Positions 21,519 through 34,164 of a stretch of DNA of 64,000 nucleotides are shown in pieces. The translations under genes were made by a program, and so were the position numbers. Source of the DNA: Hygrocybe punicea. Its lineage: Eukaryota > Basidiomycota > Agaricomycetes > Agaricales > Hygrophoraceae. The stretch is from assembly GCA_963556145.1 (NCBI GenBank), contig OY744467.1:1116001-1180000 (forward strand), given 5' to 3'. The notes beneath the pieces were generated by a model. That model did no database searches. It saw only the letters and a list, made by a program, of their open reading frames with translations, and was not told the DNA's origin. Each line of letters starts with the position of its first letter. Positions within the stretch are counted from its first letter, which is position 1.

Positions 21519-24500
21519 CTAGAACTCATCAGCGCATCGACAATCACAGTCCGATACTGGACATGTGTCGTGTGACCTAACACCATGTTCTCCGAAGAAC
21601 CACTCGAGTATATGAGAGGCATGACCCCCATGTCGACACGTCTGACAAATTACAATAGCTTCATCAATAGTATCTGATAAAGTAAGCCTTCAGTGTGAAT
21701 TATGGTTTCATTCAGAGTGTAGATATATACCTCTGAAAGGTGGATGGGCAAGCTCCGCATCTCGTGTATCATCCAGAACAATGCTAAGTGTCATCAGGCA
21801 GATCGAGCACCTGGGTAACGCCCGACCACAATGAGGACACGCTGTCATCTACAAGAATCTCAGTAGGCTGAAAATCTACAGACAGCAAGAATATGACTCA
21901 CCCGTCCCCTTTGCCCAGCTTCTGCACCTAACACACTGATGACCTTGCTACAGTAGTTGCACCTTAAGTGTATTTGCGGCGGTGCCCATTCAAAAGGAAC
22001 AAGGTTGTCGTTAAGAATGGCATCTTGTAAAATTTGACCGCGATCAATGTCAAAGCCAACACGATGGTGAAAAAGTTTAAATCCGTCCAATAAATCCCGG
22101 TACGCTTCTCGCCAATGTTCTGCTCTCGGGTCTGGAAATTTCGAAGGACAGACGTAGGACGATAATATGGCCGCGGTCTGGACATCGCCGGTGCAGTCGA
22201 CATAACTTTGTAAGATGTCCATGCCAGGTTTTGTCAAACCCGTGACAATGAGAGCTTCAATGTCCCCTCGAGCACACGACTTATCGGCGGTCCGTCGTAA
22301 GTATGATGAAAGATCTTCGTCGTCTAGAAATTGGAAAGCAATGGCGAGCCGTTCCCGGAACGGTAGAGCTTCTTCTTCCAAAACTTCAGACCAGTCTCCC
22401 AGAGTCAAATGCGTAAGCATAGCTCTAAAGTATGGATCTTGCAGTCGAATGATCAATCGTCCACAATGATCACGAAGTTCAGAATTTTTTGTAGGTGTTC
22501 CAGATCCATGAGGGATTAGGGCAGCAAGCGTACCCGACATCATGTGATGAGATTCATCTGAAATTTGCGCATTTAGATGACGGTGAGTCAAAAAGCTGGA
22601 GAAAATACCTTTACTCCGCATTAACAGCTCTACAGCTTTGGCATACTGTCTTGTAAAGACAAGCCAGCAAGTTGCTCGAGAGTATTGATCCTCCTTTTCC
22701 CATCTGTCCGCCAAAGCATGCATCAAATACTACAACTCCCACACCAAATTTGACCAACCGTTTAATTGCGTTGGCCAGATCCTCATCCTTCAGACTCCAT
22801 CCACAAAGTAACAAAGCAACTTTTCTTTCCTCCAACTTTGCTGTCGAGACGATGGGTTTCCAAGCTGATTTTCCCGAATCTCTTCGGGAAGCCAACTCTA
22901 CCAACGCCGTACGAAAGTCTCTATGAAGATCGTTAGCTGGGGAATGACTGCGTCGTAATGCATGTCTCTCCTGGCGAGAAGTAAATCCGGGAGCAGCAAG
23001 ATAATCTGTCTGCTGAACTAGAGGCGCCGATTCCGATTCGGCTAGGGGGAGACGAGATGGCGGAAATCCGTCCCAAATGCCCATAACGCCCTTGTACGAG
23101 AAATCGTAGCCGTACAACTTGGCGGTAGGCGAGCACAACAACTCCTTCGCATCTGTATACCAAATCGGATTGGAAAGCTTGTACGGGGCGAGGTGACATT
23201 GTACTTACGAGTCAGCCAAGCCCATAACTCCAACAGTGTCCGCACGGATTCATCAGCAGGTTCAAGATCATTTCGCAGGGCGATTATATTTTGCCGAGGC
23301 TGTAGATAATGTCAAAAATGAATTGTGTTAGACCTTCATTAGTGACAGACAGATATGAAGTTCCCACATTACCGAGTCCGTATCCCTCGATGACTCTATG
23401 CCTCATAGTCATAGAAATATCATTCTCCACAACATGGGTCATTGACTTCAGAGAAACACGGGTTTCAACTCTGTTTCGAGTTGAGACTTGATTCCGTCCT
23501 CGCGAGTTCTCGGCCTTCCCCCGAAAACCAACATCTCCAGAGCTTCTTCCTGAATGTTCGAAATGATAGCTGTACTTCCACAAAGATGCTGGACTGTATG
23601 TCTTGGACTTTCTCGGCTTCGTTGCAGCGAGATTTGTCGATACCTGACTCAATGGCACCGTCGAAGTCAAGGCAGGAAAACCATCATCGTCTCCACGACC
23701 GAAGGTTGGAGCTGGCGGAACACTACCAACGTTACTTCTGCCTCGGTTTTGAGTAGAAGATGAAGCCTCAAAAGGCTGCGATCCCTGACCAGGAATTGCA
23801 GCCCACGATTCCGTGGACGGTTCGACCTCATGGAACCCTGGGAATATCCTTAACGTCTGGCCTGCGCCTATAACAAGATCTCCACGAGCACTCCAGATGG
23901 CTTGCTTTGGAGCGTCATGCATCGCATATAGTTCTAGATCACCGTCTTTGTTGACTACCATGACGTTGGATGAAACAGCCTGCGTTTGAGTGCCAGGAAC
24001 AAAAGCGAACGACGCCAATGGGCGATTGAAATCTTTCGCTGGCAGGATAAGTCGTTAGGAAAGAGACGGGCTTAAGGAGAGGAGAATATATTCACTTTTC
24101 CGAGTGTCAGAGATAATGAAATGATATTCCGCTGAGTGAGACTCCGATTCTTTACGAGACAACTGAAGCTGATTCCCACTGGGTCCCGCTGTCCAAGGCA
24201 AATTCGCCCAAGACATCCTCGGAGCCCTTGCTTGGGACGAATCTCTAGAACGATCCCCATCTGACGAGCCGTCCCAATGGAGCGCCTGGGTCCGCATAAG
24301 GTCCCAAAAGCGTACGTGGGTGGCATCCTTCTCCAAAGTTCCAAGCATACCTCTTCGGGTGCTCGAGAATTCAATCGTCGTGTAAGTGGTGTTTGTGCCA
24401 GGACGAGGCTGAGCCCCATCCGCACGAGCATCCTTCTCCGAGAAAGTCAGTAAAGGATTCATGAACATTCGGGCGTCCCAGATGGTTACAAGTCCATCAC

Positions 24501-25293
24501 CAAAAGAAGCTATTCTGTGGGGATCGAAGAGGTCCGTTGCAATCCCTTGCACCTTTGAAGGGACATTAGTTATGGATGGCGAAGCAGCGCGGAGATCAAA
24601 GAGACGGAGCCAACGATGGGATATTCCAGCCAGAAGAAGGTGTGTGGATTGCGGAAGAAATGCCAGAGATGAGACTATCTCTGTTGGGGCATGTTGCTGA
24701 AGGATACGAGTGTCGGTTCGTGGTCCTGTATCAGCACGAGGGATCTGCGGCTGAGGACGTGATGGGAGTGTGGTATCTCCACCAACGAGATACGGTGATA
24801 TCGAAAGCGAAGGTGAGGCCGACTGGATGTCCCAAATGACTAAACTGCAGTCTCCTCTGACTTTGTCAAGTCCCACAGCGAGGTAATTAGGATCCACAGA
24901 ACAAAATGCTAATGCATGGCAGGAACGTGAATTGCGCACGGGTAGAGATACACTGGGACCACTGGAAAGTACGTTGTTTCGGCCGGCAAATTTGTTTGCT
25001 TCGAGCCGTAAGAGGTCGACCCTTCCTGTACTCAAACCTACCGCTACAAAGTCATCGAATGTAGGATCTGGGGACCAGGCAAAGCACTGTACAGTAGTCG
25101 TTAACACCAGTAATATGCGGCTTGTTGCACTCACCTTCATAAATTGCAGGTCGTGTTGCGAAGTCACATGCCGAATCTCTTGATCGTCAGGCGCCCATTC
25201 GTACAAGGTTATCTGAGAACCTCCCCCAACCACGAACTTGTTGTCTCGGCGAGGGTGCCATAGCAGACGCTTTTCTGGCTGAGCCAAGACCAT
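21519..25293 (-). CDS. MIOS / Sea4 subunit of GATOR2 (SEACAT)
   Basis: Nine exons on the minus strand: 25135-25293, 24096-25086, 23368-24038, 23209-23299, 22759-23152, 22609-22703, 21902-22557, 21731-21848 and 21519-21673. They total 3,330 bases, giving 1,109 residues. The N-terminal half is a WD40 propeller ([21 protein letters not shown]). The middle has the LLCGW block of the alpha-solenoid. The conserved core reads [16 protein letters not shown] and TGDVQTA. The C-terminus holds a zinc-ribbon/RING-like pair with [15 protein letters not shown] and [16 protein letters not shown], ending CDCRC. The protein is a subunit of the complex that relays amino-acid sufficiency to TORC1 at the vacuole/lysosome. 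Introns are 48-68 bp; the 55-bp intron at 22704-22758 uses a GTTGGT donor. The gene appears intact and looks like a conserved host gene beside the mobile elements. Confidence 0.93.
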
Positions 25294-26099
25294 GCAGGAA
25301 GTTCAGTATCAGTCACGTGCAGCCTGACGTATGTGGGAAATAAAATTCAGTGTCTATACTATTAATGTCACCAGGATTTTGCAGAATTGGCCAAAAGCAA
25401 GACGGGGAACTACTTCAAGCTTATGAAACGTCTTTGAGCCATTTCCCCGTTTATCCGCTGAGAACCTGTTCAGTGGGTGCTCACCGCTCAGCTGGCGCCA
25501 GGGTGTCAACGTGTCAACTGCCATCAAAACCAAGAACATAATGAGTTGCTACCAAACTTCTCGACCTAATCTCAGGCTGTGGACATCCACAAGTTCTCCC
25601 GCCTGTTGCAACAGCCTGAGATCGTTGATTGCCCTGCATCATATGCCTTGTACGGATCATAGCAAGGTAGGTTCTTTGACAAGTCCCGTCGAACATGCGC
25701 TTACATGTACGTACTGTATTTTCCCCACACTGACAGTCCGTGGATCCAGGCGTGTACCGATCATATAGTATCAGCATCAGACATCAGACATCAGATTGTC
25801 CAAAGGATGGCAAACGAGTTTCTTGAAACAGCAGTTGAGCAGATCCTGCCCAAATTTATTGCTGAAGTTTGTGCTAACTTAGCTCGCACTCGCACCAGTG
25901 ACTCGGGGTCCCCTTGTAACGGAATAATCAACGCATGAGAGCATTGGTGTCCGGTACCTACCTGCTTTCGACAGCTATCAGTCACCTGTGTTGGACCCTG
26001 CTGAGACCAAAGATCATACAGTAAGTCCTCTGTGGATGGTTTCTTTCCAGCCAGCCTTTATATACCAACATCCCATCTTGAGCTTAACTCGAAACCTTG
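25294..26099. other. Intergenic between MIOS and CFEM gene
   Basis: Short open frames only. This is the divergent region between the leftward MIOS gene and the rightward CFEM gene, so it should contain both promoters. A TATATA box-like stretch lies at about 26,059, some 40 bases before the CFEM start. Confidence 0.45.
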
Positions 26100-26788
26100 A
26101 TGTTCCAGTTCTTGAACAACAATCTCTTCACTCACCTATTTCCTATAGTTGTTGCAGTACTGACGGGGTTGACCACAGTTGTGGCCATCTCTCCTCTCCC
26201 TATCTGTGTCGTCCAATGTATCAACTCAGGCCTTACTTCTGTTGAATGTACTTACCCGTACGTTTCGCTCCTGTCCGCACCCACAGTTGTTCGATGTCCT
26301 CCCATATGATTTTCCACATCACTTCCCAGTGACCCCCTTGCCTGCTTCTGCGGCAACCCCGCTTTTGTACCCAACGTCGAGCACTGCCTCCAGTCATCCT
26401 GCACCCCATCCGAGCAACAAGCCGCCGTCGTAGCCTTAAACAGGGCATGTGGTGTCAGCAGTGGGTTCCCCCGAATAGTACACCTGGCTGAATGAAAATT
26501 TTATTCCATCTGTGTATAGCAAGGACCAGCTTTTATTCCTTCCCGCCAATTACGCCTCTAGCCACCACATCATCGTCCCTCGCCTCTACGAACAGTCCGT
26601 TGCCATCTCCCACAGTGCCTCCACCGAGTGTATCAGCGTCTACTACTACGACGCAACAACCATCCTCTTCGACTCCTTCCACCACACCGACTTCGGCTGA
26701 GACCAAGGCCCACCTTCGACTGGAAGGCGTAATAATCGGAGCCGTTGTCATACTTGGCACCATCGTTTGGAATGCTCTCCTGCGCTAA
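26100..26788 (+). CDS. CFEM-domain surface protein (paralogue 1)
   Basis: Three exons, 26100-26257, 26330-26460 and 26520-26788, 558 bases in all, giving 185 residues. A hydrophobic N-terminus (PIVVAVLTGLTTVVA) acts as the signal peptide. The CFEM cysteine pattern follows: PICVVQCI, a later C, then a DPLACFCGNP block with HCLQSSC and a final C. A Ser/Thr/Pro-rich stalk leads to a hydrophobic tail (VIIGAVVILGTIVW) that fits a GPI signal or membrane anchor. CFEM proteins of fungi sit at the cell surface, some binding haem or acting in host interaction. The last donor (26461) is a choice between two nearby GTs. Closely related to the gene at 32,104. Confidence 0.85.
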
Positions 26789-27178
26789 TGTCCCTTCCCT
26801 TTGCTTATGCCCCACAATTCTTGAGTGCCAATCGGATCCATTCAATTACGGTTCCCGCATAAGTAGTGTATAAAATACCTTTATCACCTCTTTCCCTTGA
26901 ACAGTTTTCACCCATCGCCCAGCGTCGACACTTGGTACTGGGCTAAGATATTTGACGAACGGGGTTGTGAAGCATTATTATAGTACACGGGGATGCGAGA
27001 GTAACTGGCGAAGATTTGACTGGTGTCAGTAATGAAATTTGGTAGATCCCGAATTCCTCAGTATTTTGTTGTAGATGCAAATGAACAATCGCCGTTGCTC
27101 GAGACAACACCATCTCGACTATTCTGCTGGCGATATCACTGGAGTGTGCATACGAGAGAACGAGAGCACATCACACCC

Positions 27179-27620
27179 TCATTTCCACCTCCACTCTGTG
27201 GCATCGAAGTACCACTTGGGTTGCTCCTGCTCCTTTCCAAGAAATCGAGCCAACTCCTGGATATCCTCATGAGGAGGGATCGTTTTCATTGAGTAGTTGT
27301 TGTAAAGCGCAATTACACATATTCCGCCAGCTTCTGACGCAATTATGGGGAGGCGAATAGGGATAGAAGAAATCTTGAGCTCTGTCAACATGGCTTGGAC
27401 CGCCGTGTACATAGTGTCGAGTTCCAACAAGACGGTCTCCCCCTCGTTTTCCCCTGGGCATTCCTGTAGTAAACCATGGCGACGAGCGTATCCGAACAAA
27501 AGCTCCTTTTCCGCAAGATAGCCGCAATGAAGAAGGGGCGGTTTCTGATTGACTCTCTTCTTAAGGCCCATTACCTTGAAATCCTTCTTCTTGGGCGGGA
27601 TAAGGTGCTGATAAAGAACG
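27179..27620 (-). CDS. Hypothetical protein, small
   Basis: An open frame reads from about 27,650 to 27,179 on the minus strand, either from a methionine at 27571 (MGLKKRVNQ) or as a second exon after an acceptor TTTAG near 27,655. The product (at least 130 residues) includes AEKELLFGYARRHGLL and ends in a charged WYFDATEWRWK tail. I do not recognise the family. The steady hydrophobic pattern and lack of low complexity suggest it is real. No membrane segment is seen. Confidence 0.45.
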
Positions 27621-27659
27621 GGAAGTGGGCCGACTTTTAGTAAGTTAGGGAAATCCTAA

Positions 27660-28868
27660 ACATAAGTCAGATTATGATGCTGATTCGACGGTTGAACGAG
27701 ACACAAGCCTTCTGTGTAGAACACATACGGTTTTTGGGGGGCAGGATTGGGACCACTTTGTGTTCGTTTGGTACTTGCGAGATGGAGATGGACATCGAGA
27801 TCTAGTTTGGACGACAGTTACTTGATGTGCTTTGGAGTACCAGTGACACTTGTGACACGTGACGGTTCCTCCGCCTTCAACGTCTTGATTTTTGAAAGCA
27901 ATGACTCGTCCTACATCCGCCACCGTTGACCTTTCTACGCACATTAAAGAACTCCACCAGCTCTTCGAGCAAGCTGGCGGTCGCGAACCTCCGTTCTATG
28001 AGCCGTGGGGTCACGCTTTGACTTTCAACACAACAGTGTCGAGGGCCCAAGAGCCTGGTTAAGCGTTGCGCCACAGTACGAGCTCGGTCGACATTATGTG
28101 GCGGACCTAGAACCAACACCGCCAGCTGAGTCTCTGGAGATCTGAAGTGGAGCGAACATTAATACTGTACGTTCTTTGACGTAGTTCGTGGAAGGACCTC
28201 TCCTAGTGGCTCCACTGGCAACCCCGGTGTGAGCGAAGGCGAGTCTTTTGACATTAGTCTATGAAAGACAAGTCCCTTTCATTGACACAGTCTACTTTCG
28301 ATGTAGTCGAAGATGGCCTCTCTGGAGGAACATCGCACGCCAGCGAGTCTGCTCAGATGACTGATTCAGCGGTGTCGCATGAGTCTGGCACTCTACAGCT
28401 AGTCAGCGAATACCGCCGACCGGTTTTTCTTGTCTTCTTAAACCACAAGGAGGATGAGGACGACGTGACCAAGCCAAAGCCATCATCCACGGCCTGGCCT
28501 AGCATTTCCGAAAGCTGGAGCCGCTAAAGCCAGGCCAAGCCGGGCCGGCACAACAGTAATGGGGGATCCAAGCTCTGAAGTCCGAGTCCGAGTCCATTGG
28601 TGGGCCCTTGTCCTATCCACAGGGAAGTTCGCAGAGTCACGCTTTTTGGAGGATGAGTATCCGTCAAGAGAACTATCTATCGTTATTGGCAGCAGATGAG
28701 TAGAATACACATATTCCGGTGCACATGCTAGATACCTACACCCATCCTACCGAAAGACTCCAGACGACGTTACCTTCGTAACGAATTTACGATCTCCATA
28801 CATGCAAAATAATGTCTGGGTTCAAGTTCGAGATCAGTCCTAGCTCTAGACTGGCAATAATCACTACT
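27660..28868. other. No supported gene
   Basis: Only short frames, including a Ser/Thr-rich one at 28261-28527 (plus) without a start context or splice partner. It ends at the foldback element. Confidence 0.4.
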
Positions 28869-29683
28869 ATTACAGCCGTTTGCATTATTTATAGCAATTA
28901 AACAAAATTTTGTTCAATAATCAATAAGAAAAGATGGACTTATTATAATAAACAAAATTTCTGTGCTCTGTCTTGTATCTCATGAAATATTGCATGGATT
29001 GACATGGTGATAGAGGGAAAGTTGTACTATTTTTGAAGGGCTATCAGGACCTGTAATTACATTTGGACAATATTGAATTGTGGATGAAATTAAAGGTAAA
29101 CTAGTATGTTTTGACACTCAAAATGATATTGTCAAATTATGACATCAAATGAACTCCTATGGGGAAGATTGTAGGGAGAAACTTGTTTAGTTTTTCAAGG
29201 GCTAGAAGTACATATATTGTGTTTTTCTTTATTTTTCTCCTTTGAGTCAATATTTATGATTCTTGTCATGTTTCTGGCCTAATGCAGACAAACATAGTAT
29301 AGATGTAATATTGGCTGAAAGGAGAAAAATAAGGAAAAACACAATATATGTACTTCTAGCCCTTGAAAAACTAAACAAGTTTCTCCCTACAATCTTCCCC
29401 TTAGGAGTTCATTTGATGTCATAATTTGACAATATCATTTTGAGTGTCAAAAAGTACTAGTTTACCTTTAATTTCATCCACAACTTACTACACACTCTCA
29501 ATATTGTCCAAATCTAATTACAGGGCCTGATAGCCCTTCAAAAATAGTACAACTTTCCCTTTATCACCATGTCAATCCATGCAATATTTCATGAGATACA
29601 AGACAGAGCACAGAAAATTTGTCCAAGTCCATCTTTCCTTATTGAACAAAATTCTGTGCATAAACAATGCAAATGGCTGTAAT
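28869..29683. mobile_element. Foldback element with arms of about 385 bp
   Basis: The sequence from ATTACAGCCGTTTGCATT (28,869) to about 29,257 returns as reverse complement from about 29,307 to AATGCAAATGGCTGTAAT (29,683), with scattered mismatches and small gaps. Only about 50 bases separate the arms, so a transcript would form a long hairpin. It is AT-rich and holds no coding sequence. It resembles a MITE or foldback transposon; the target duplication could not be fixed by eye. Confidence 0.85.
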
Positions 29684-29876
29684 TCCTTTCATTCACTCTA
29701 CTCTTCCTTAATGACTTCCCAAGTATTATATCATTCTAATGACCACCGCAGATGACCATCTTTTTGTTTGATAATGGGGCGAAACGAAGGCTTCATTTCT
29801 TTTGGAATAATGAACATATTTCTCACACTGTCGACACAACCACCACCAATCAATGTGTTCGCATGCATTGTAAAAC

Positions 29877-31736
29877 TCACTGGTCATATCCCGGTGGTTG
29901 CTCAAGCAACTCCAACAATCTATGAATATCCCTTCGCATCGCCCTCATATCATTCAGCCCGCCTTCCCCGCCCTGAACAGGTGACCGAGGAGAAAGCTCT
30001 GGATCTCCCACCATCTCCGTTATCCTGCTGACACCTCTTTGCACCGACCGGAGTTCTTCTGCCAGCTCCCCATTATTTTGTGTGGACAAACGCAGAGGTT
30101 GCAGTTGAGGTTCTGGTTCTGGTTCTGGTTCTGGGGGCGGTGGTGGTTCTGTTCGTAGTGCAGGGTCGACGGGGGTCGACTCCTGTGTCTCCTCTACCCG
30201 AACAGCAATAGGACGAGATGCGGAAGCCCAATCCTTCTTACGCCTGACTGGTCGGCGTGGCGGTGGTACTGGATTGGCTATAACTTTTCTTGGCGTGATC
30301 TCAGCAGAAGGTACGGCATCGAAAACAGTTGGAGATGCAGACTCGGAAGCCTTGAGCAAAGCTTCCTGGTGACGACGGCGACGACGGCGACAGAGAACCG
30401 CAAATGCTGCCAAAAGGAATAACAATATGATGCCGCCGAGCGCCGGTCCGATGATAACTCCCGGCGAAGACCGGTTCCGATGGTTGGGCGATGAGGTTCT
30501 CGTTGGGGAACGAGAAGTGGATGATGGTGAGTGAGATTTTGAGCCGTAAAGCCTAAACAGGGGGGGAGAGAAATGGGGGGGGGGGGGTGATCACGTCAGA
30601 CGGAATCAACGTTCACTCACAAAATAGGAAATCTCAGACGCACGGTGAACCACTAGAAACAGTGATTATTTCGACATAGTCCAACGCCACCACTCCATTG
30701 CCGTCCGCATTGTTGATGACCAAGTTATGCTGGGATCCCATTGGGTTGGGTTGGAAGAACATCAGGCCGTCTGTGTATAGGACGTTGAGCGAAGTGTTGC
30801 TGAGGGCCGAGTTGCCATAGAACGTTGTGGGAACTTGGTTGTCCAGAGAGACGGTGTATGGCGAAGCGAACCATGATCTGGAGAGACCGTATACTAGACT
30901 GGCATGTCCTGCTTTAGGAGGTGAGGACACTGAGGACGGAGAGTATGAAAGGTGGGGGAGGGAATGAAGAAAGAAGAAGAAAAACTGATGGTACTTTCCT
31001 GAAAAAGGAATATTGACAGAACCTGGTGTGGACACATCGATTTGATGCCAGGTTGCGTTTGAAGGTGGGTGTTGGATCCCGCTGGTATCAAATGCCATGG
31101 AAAACCAAGATGACGTTGGTGAGTATGTCAGCGAGGTATCGTCGTCTTGTAGAATAGACCGAGTAACGGTTGCGCTAATCAGAAAAGAATGTGAAATCAA
31201 GGCAAAAAAGAGGGGGGGTGGTCTATGGAGGACGATAATCACCCCGTGAGACCTGTTCCAACGGTCACGACGGCACTTTCAAACGATAAAACGGAGCTGG
31301 AGGTGGACGGGTGCGCCGTGACGCTCGCTGTATGGTCTCCGAGCGACAGATCGGATATAGAAGCTAGAACCTGGCCTGATGTCGTCCCGTTTTGTGTCGA
31401 CCCATCGACGGTCACCTCAAAGGCCATCCCGGAGGTGACACTCCCAAAAAATTGGATGGTCTGACCTGACATTCCACTGATAAGAAGAAGAACAAAAAGA
31501 AACATCGATTCGCTCGTATGCTTACCGTAGAAAGAGAGGGAAACGGTTGCGCCCTCGAGGGATGTGGTGTGCACTGAGGATAAGTCACAGATCGGTAAGG
31601 ATGAACCCGAAGTGATGGGGCAGTTCTGCTGCCAGCCCGGGTTCAAACCCATCCCTTGACTGCCACTGCTGCTCCCAGAGTATTGTAAGAGGGGGGAGAA
31701 ATCCTGTATGCTGTAAGTCCAGGTAGTTTCAGCCAT
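29877..31736 (-). CDS. Single-pass membrane protein with Pro/Glu-rich cytoplasmic tail
   Basis: Four exons, 31526-31736, 31243-31465, 30644-31174 and 29877-30552, total 1,641 bases, giving 546 residues if a pyrimidine-rich 81-base stretch at about 30,914-30,994 stays in; its ends look intron-like but do not keep phase when removed. The ectodomain has two beta-rich halves, each with a Gly-aromatic strand pattern (TIQFFGSV; SLVYGLSRS). A Ser/Thr linker precedes the membrane segment PALGGIIILLFLLAAFAVL-like near 30,440 and an RRRRRR stop-transfer. The tail has PEPEPEPEP repeats and ends LEQPPGYDQ. The architecture is common among agaricomycete membrane proteins of unknown role. No signal peptide is seen after the 31736 start, so a short upstream exon may be missing. 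Confidence 0.72.
30553..30643 (-). other. Intron with poly-G/C run
   Basis: Intron of the membrane-protein gene, containing a run of 12 or more G on the plus strand near 30,577-30,588 and a second G run near 30,560. On the coding strand these form an all-C pyrimidine tract before the acceptor. Confidence 0.7.
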
Positions 31737-32103
31737 GAAGATGGCAAGTCACTGGCAGCCGTGAGGCGAATCAGGCGATACATCTTTCTCTGAACTTCTT
31801 CTGTGGGGTTTGACAATTGAAGTTTCCTTTTTTTGATTTGTTTCAATTAGGTCGAGTGTCCTGGGTCCCATCATGATGAAGAGACTGTGAAAATTTAGGC
31901 TCGAACGTACAACGAGCCGTCTTTTTGGTCCTGGACTGGCTATAAGGGGCGTCGATCATTTCGGCGAATGCCGTGTCAGCCAGTGATCGGGGATATTGGA
32001 GATCTGGACTCGGATAGGTCAGTACTATGATGTTCAGTATGCTTTATTACCCTTCTGCACCCAGGGCCAGACGGTTTTACCGACTATCTCACCCCGTTCA
32101 ACC

Positions 32104-32856
32104 ATGTTCTCAAACGTCTGCAACATTCTCGCTGCCGTCGTCCTGGCCTTGAGCAGTATCCTCACTGTTACGGCCTCACCCCAGTTGCCCATCTGCGTCA
32201 TCCAATGCATTAACTTGGGTATCAGTGATGTCGACTGTACATTCATGTGAGTAATGTTGATGAACATTCAAGTTCATCTGTCTGACCAATATTCACCACC
32301 ACCACCACCACCACCACCACCACCACAGCGAGCCAGACAGTTGTCTGTGTAATAACCCCGCTTTTGTGACCTACACTGAGCAGTGCCTCCAATCAGCTTG
32401 CACACCCACCGAACAAGCTGAAGCCGTCTCTTACATGAATCAAAGTTGCCGTTCCGGCGGTTAGTACTACACCAACTTGTGTTCTAACATAGCCACCTCT
32501 GTCTTCTACTAATTTGCGATTGAATTTATACAGTCGGCTCTGGGGCCGTTTCTTTTCCACCCATCACAGGCCCTATCATGATCACCACGTCAACTGGCAC
32601 CACGACGAATGGTACATCGTCCATGTTAACCACGACTCAAACCACGCCAACTCTAACCACACCAACATTGTCAACTACACTTACACCAACTCGGAGTGCT
32701 TCTGCTTCCCCTGCTGTCACGAGTTCCCAGCCTGCTAGCGTGAGCGCGGCGATGAAGCAAACTCAGGCAGTTGGATTGGATAGAGTTGTTGTTCTGCTTG
32801 GCACCATCGTCGGTGTTGCACTCGTGCAATACCTAGCATTCGTGCTGGAATACTAA
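32104..32856 (+). CDS. CFEM-domain surface protein (paralogue 2)
   Basis: Three exons, 32104-32246, 32329-32459 and 32534-32856, total 597 bases, giving 198 residues. Signal peptide around ILAAVVLALSSILTV. The CFEM cysteines appear in PICVIQCI, CLCNNPAF and QCLQSACTP, then a final C. A Thr/Ser-rich stalk (TTSTGTTTNGTSS) precedes a hydrophobic tail ending LAFVLEY. Exon 2 is 131 bases long, the same as in the paralogue at 26,100, and the flanking phases match, so the two arose by duplication. They are now separated by about 5 kb that includes a foldback element and a membrane-protein gene. Intron 1 contains a (CAC)n tract next to its acceptor. Confidence 0.87.
32294..32326 (+). repeat. (CAC)n microsatellite at a splice acceptor
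   Basis: About eleven CAC/ACC triplets fill the place of the polypyrimidine tract of CFEM paralogue 2 intron 1, ending directly in the CAG acceptor. Confidence 0.9.
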
Positions 32857-33048
32857 ATTCTCGACGCCTGGTCTTGACGAAGCTTTACCCATCCTGGTGC
32901 CAGCCTACCTGGAAATAACATCCATGGACGACGACCACTTCTGCATTTCAATTTGGGGTTGACTACCTGCCCCATCTCACGGATCTTCTTTGTAAAAATC
33001 TATGTTCCTGGGTATCGACAAGTAAACGAAGTGAACGCGGGTGTTGTA

Positions 33049-34164
33049 CTACATGTTATTATACAACCTGTCTATCGTCGACAAGGCTTGTTCTCTTCCG
33101 CGCATGGCCATTTTGTATTTATGTTCTGCGAGGAGGTCTTGCAGAGGTGATTGTATAATGCGAATTTGTCCAGACGCCACCTGCACACCCTGAATCAAAG
33201 TAGCGGAGACGACGGCCGTTAACAGTATCGTAAGCCACACCACTCGGGGTTGGGTGTCGATCATGAAGAAGATGAGTCCCAGAAAGAAGACCCATACTCC
33301 AGCTATCATCACTAGAGCATAGATGAAGCCCTGTGTATTCCAGTTCGCAATGAGACTGTTGGTGACAAGCATATTCGTAACATGGTCATGATGGGTCGTA
33401 CCCCACAGCCGCAATCGATCACGAAACAACTGGTGGTTGCGGTTTTGTGAGTGCATATATATCGAATTTAGCATATTCAACGTTGGTTATGGACTTACTG
33501 TTGAGGTAGCAGGTGAATCACCGGAGCTATTTATTTCGCCGAATAACTCCTCAGCTTCGTCTATTGCCCTGTGGTATGCCCGGAAACCCTCTTCGAGCGG
33601 TGTTGGGTTGGGGAGAGAACTGGCACCTATCAAACCCGTTGCCGCGCCCATCACGTTGAGGGTGACGCCCAAGAAAAAACATATGTTTGCCCCCTTTTGC
33701 AAAGGGTTGTCATTGCGCTGATATGTGAATGAGATGAATTGCCCCTGCACGCCGGCAAGGAATGCTGACTACAGTCAATCGGTCAAAAAGTTATCTTCTT
33801 GCAAGATATTGGAGGTCCAATGGAGGAAGCACATACAATAGCGGACAAGGAGCCAATGTGCTGTGATCGTGTCCGGAACAGAACCATGTTTTCCTCTGGT
33901 GTTCGACGAGTCAACACTTGTTGCAATATGATGGCTGTCGCTGAAAAGTACGGCACTGGGACCAGAGAAAGGACCGTTGATAAGGTATCCATGGTGAAAA
34001 GCCAGAAAATCAAAGTCGCGATGGACAACACCAGTCTGCGACTTGTCGAGGCCTTGAGACAGCCTGTCAACTTTGGGCGCGTACAGTTTAGTTCTAGTGT
34101 TGATCGTGGCGGACACACGTGTCGTCTTGGCAGGGGAAGACGGCGCTGTCTCTAAAGTTGTCAT
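33049..34164 (-). CDS. Multi-pass membrane protein, N-terminus unresolved
   Basis: Exons read leftward: the last is 33049-33429, the middle 33499-33768, and an earlier one ends near 33,836. Phases match across the two introns. Hydrophobic segments: LVLSIATLIFWLF and PYFSATAIILQQVL in the first part, CFFLGVTLNVMGAATGLIG in the middle exon, FIYALVMIAGVWVFFLGLIFFM and WLTILLTAVVSATLI in the last. The conserved look is that of fungal integral membrane proteins with no assigned function. A methionine at 34164 (MTTLETAPSS) opens a frame that differs from the first hydrophobic exon, so either a short intron or a one-base shift near 34,050 separates them. The gene lies head to head with the glyoxal oxidase gene. 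Confidence 0.55.
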
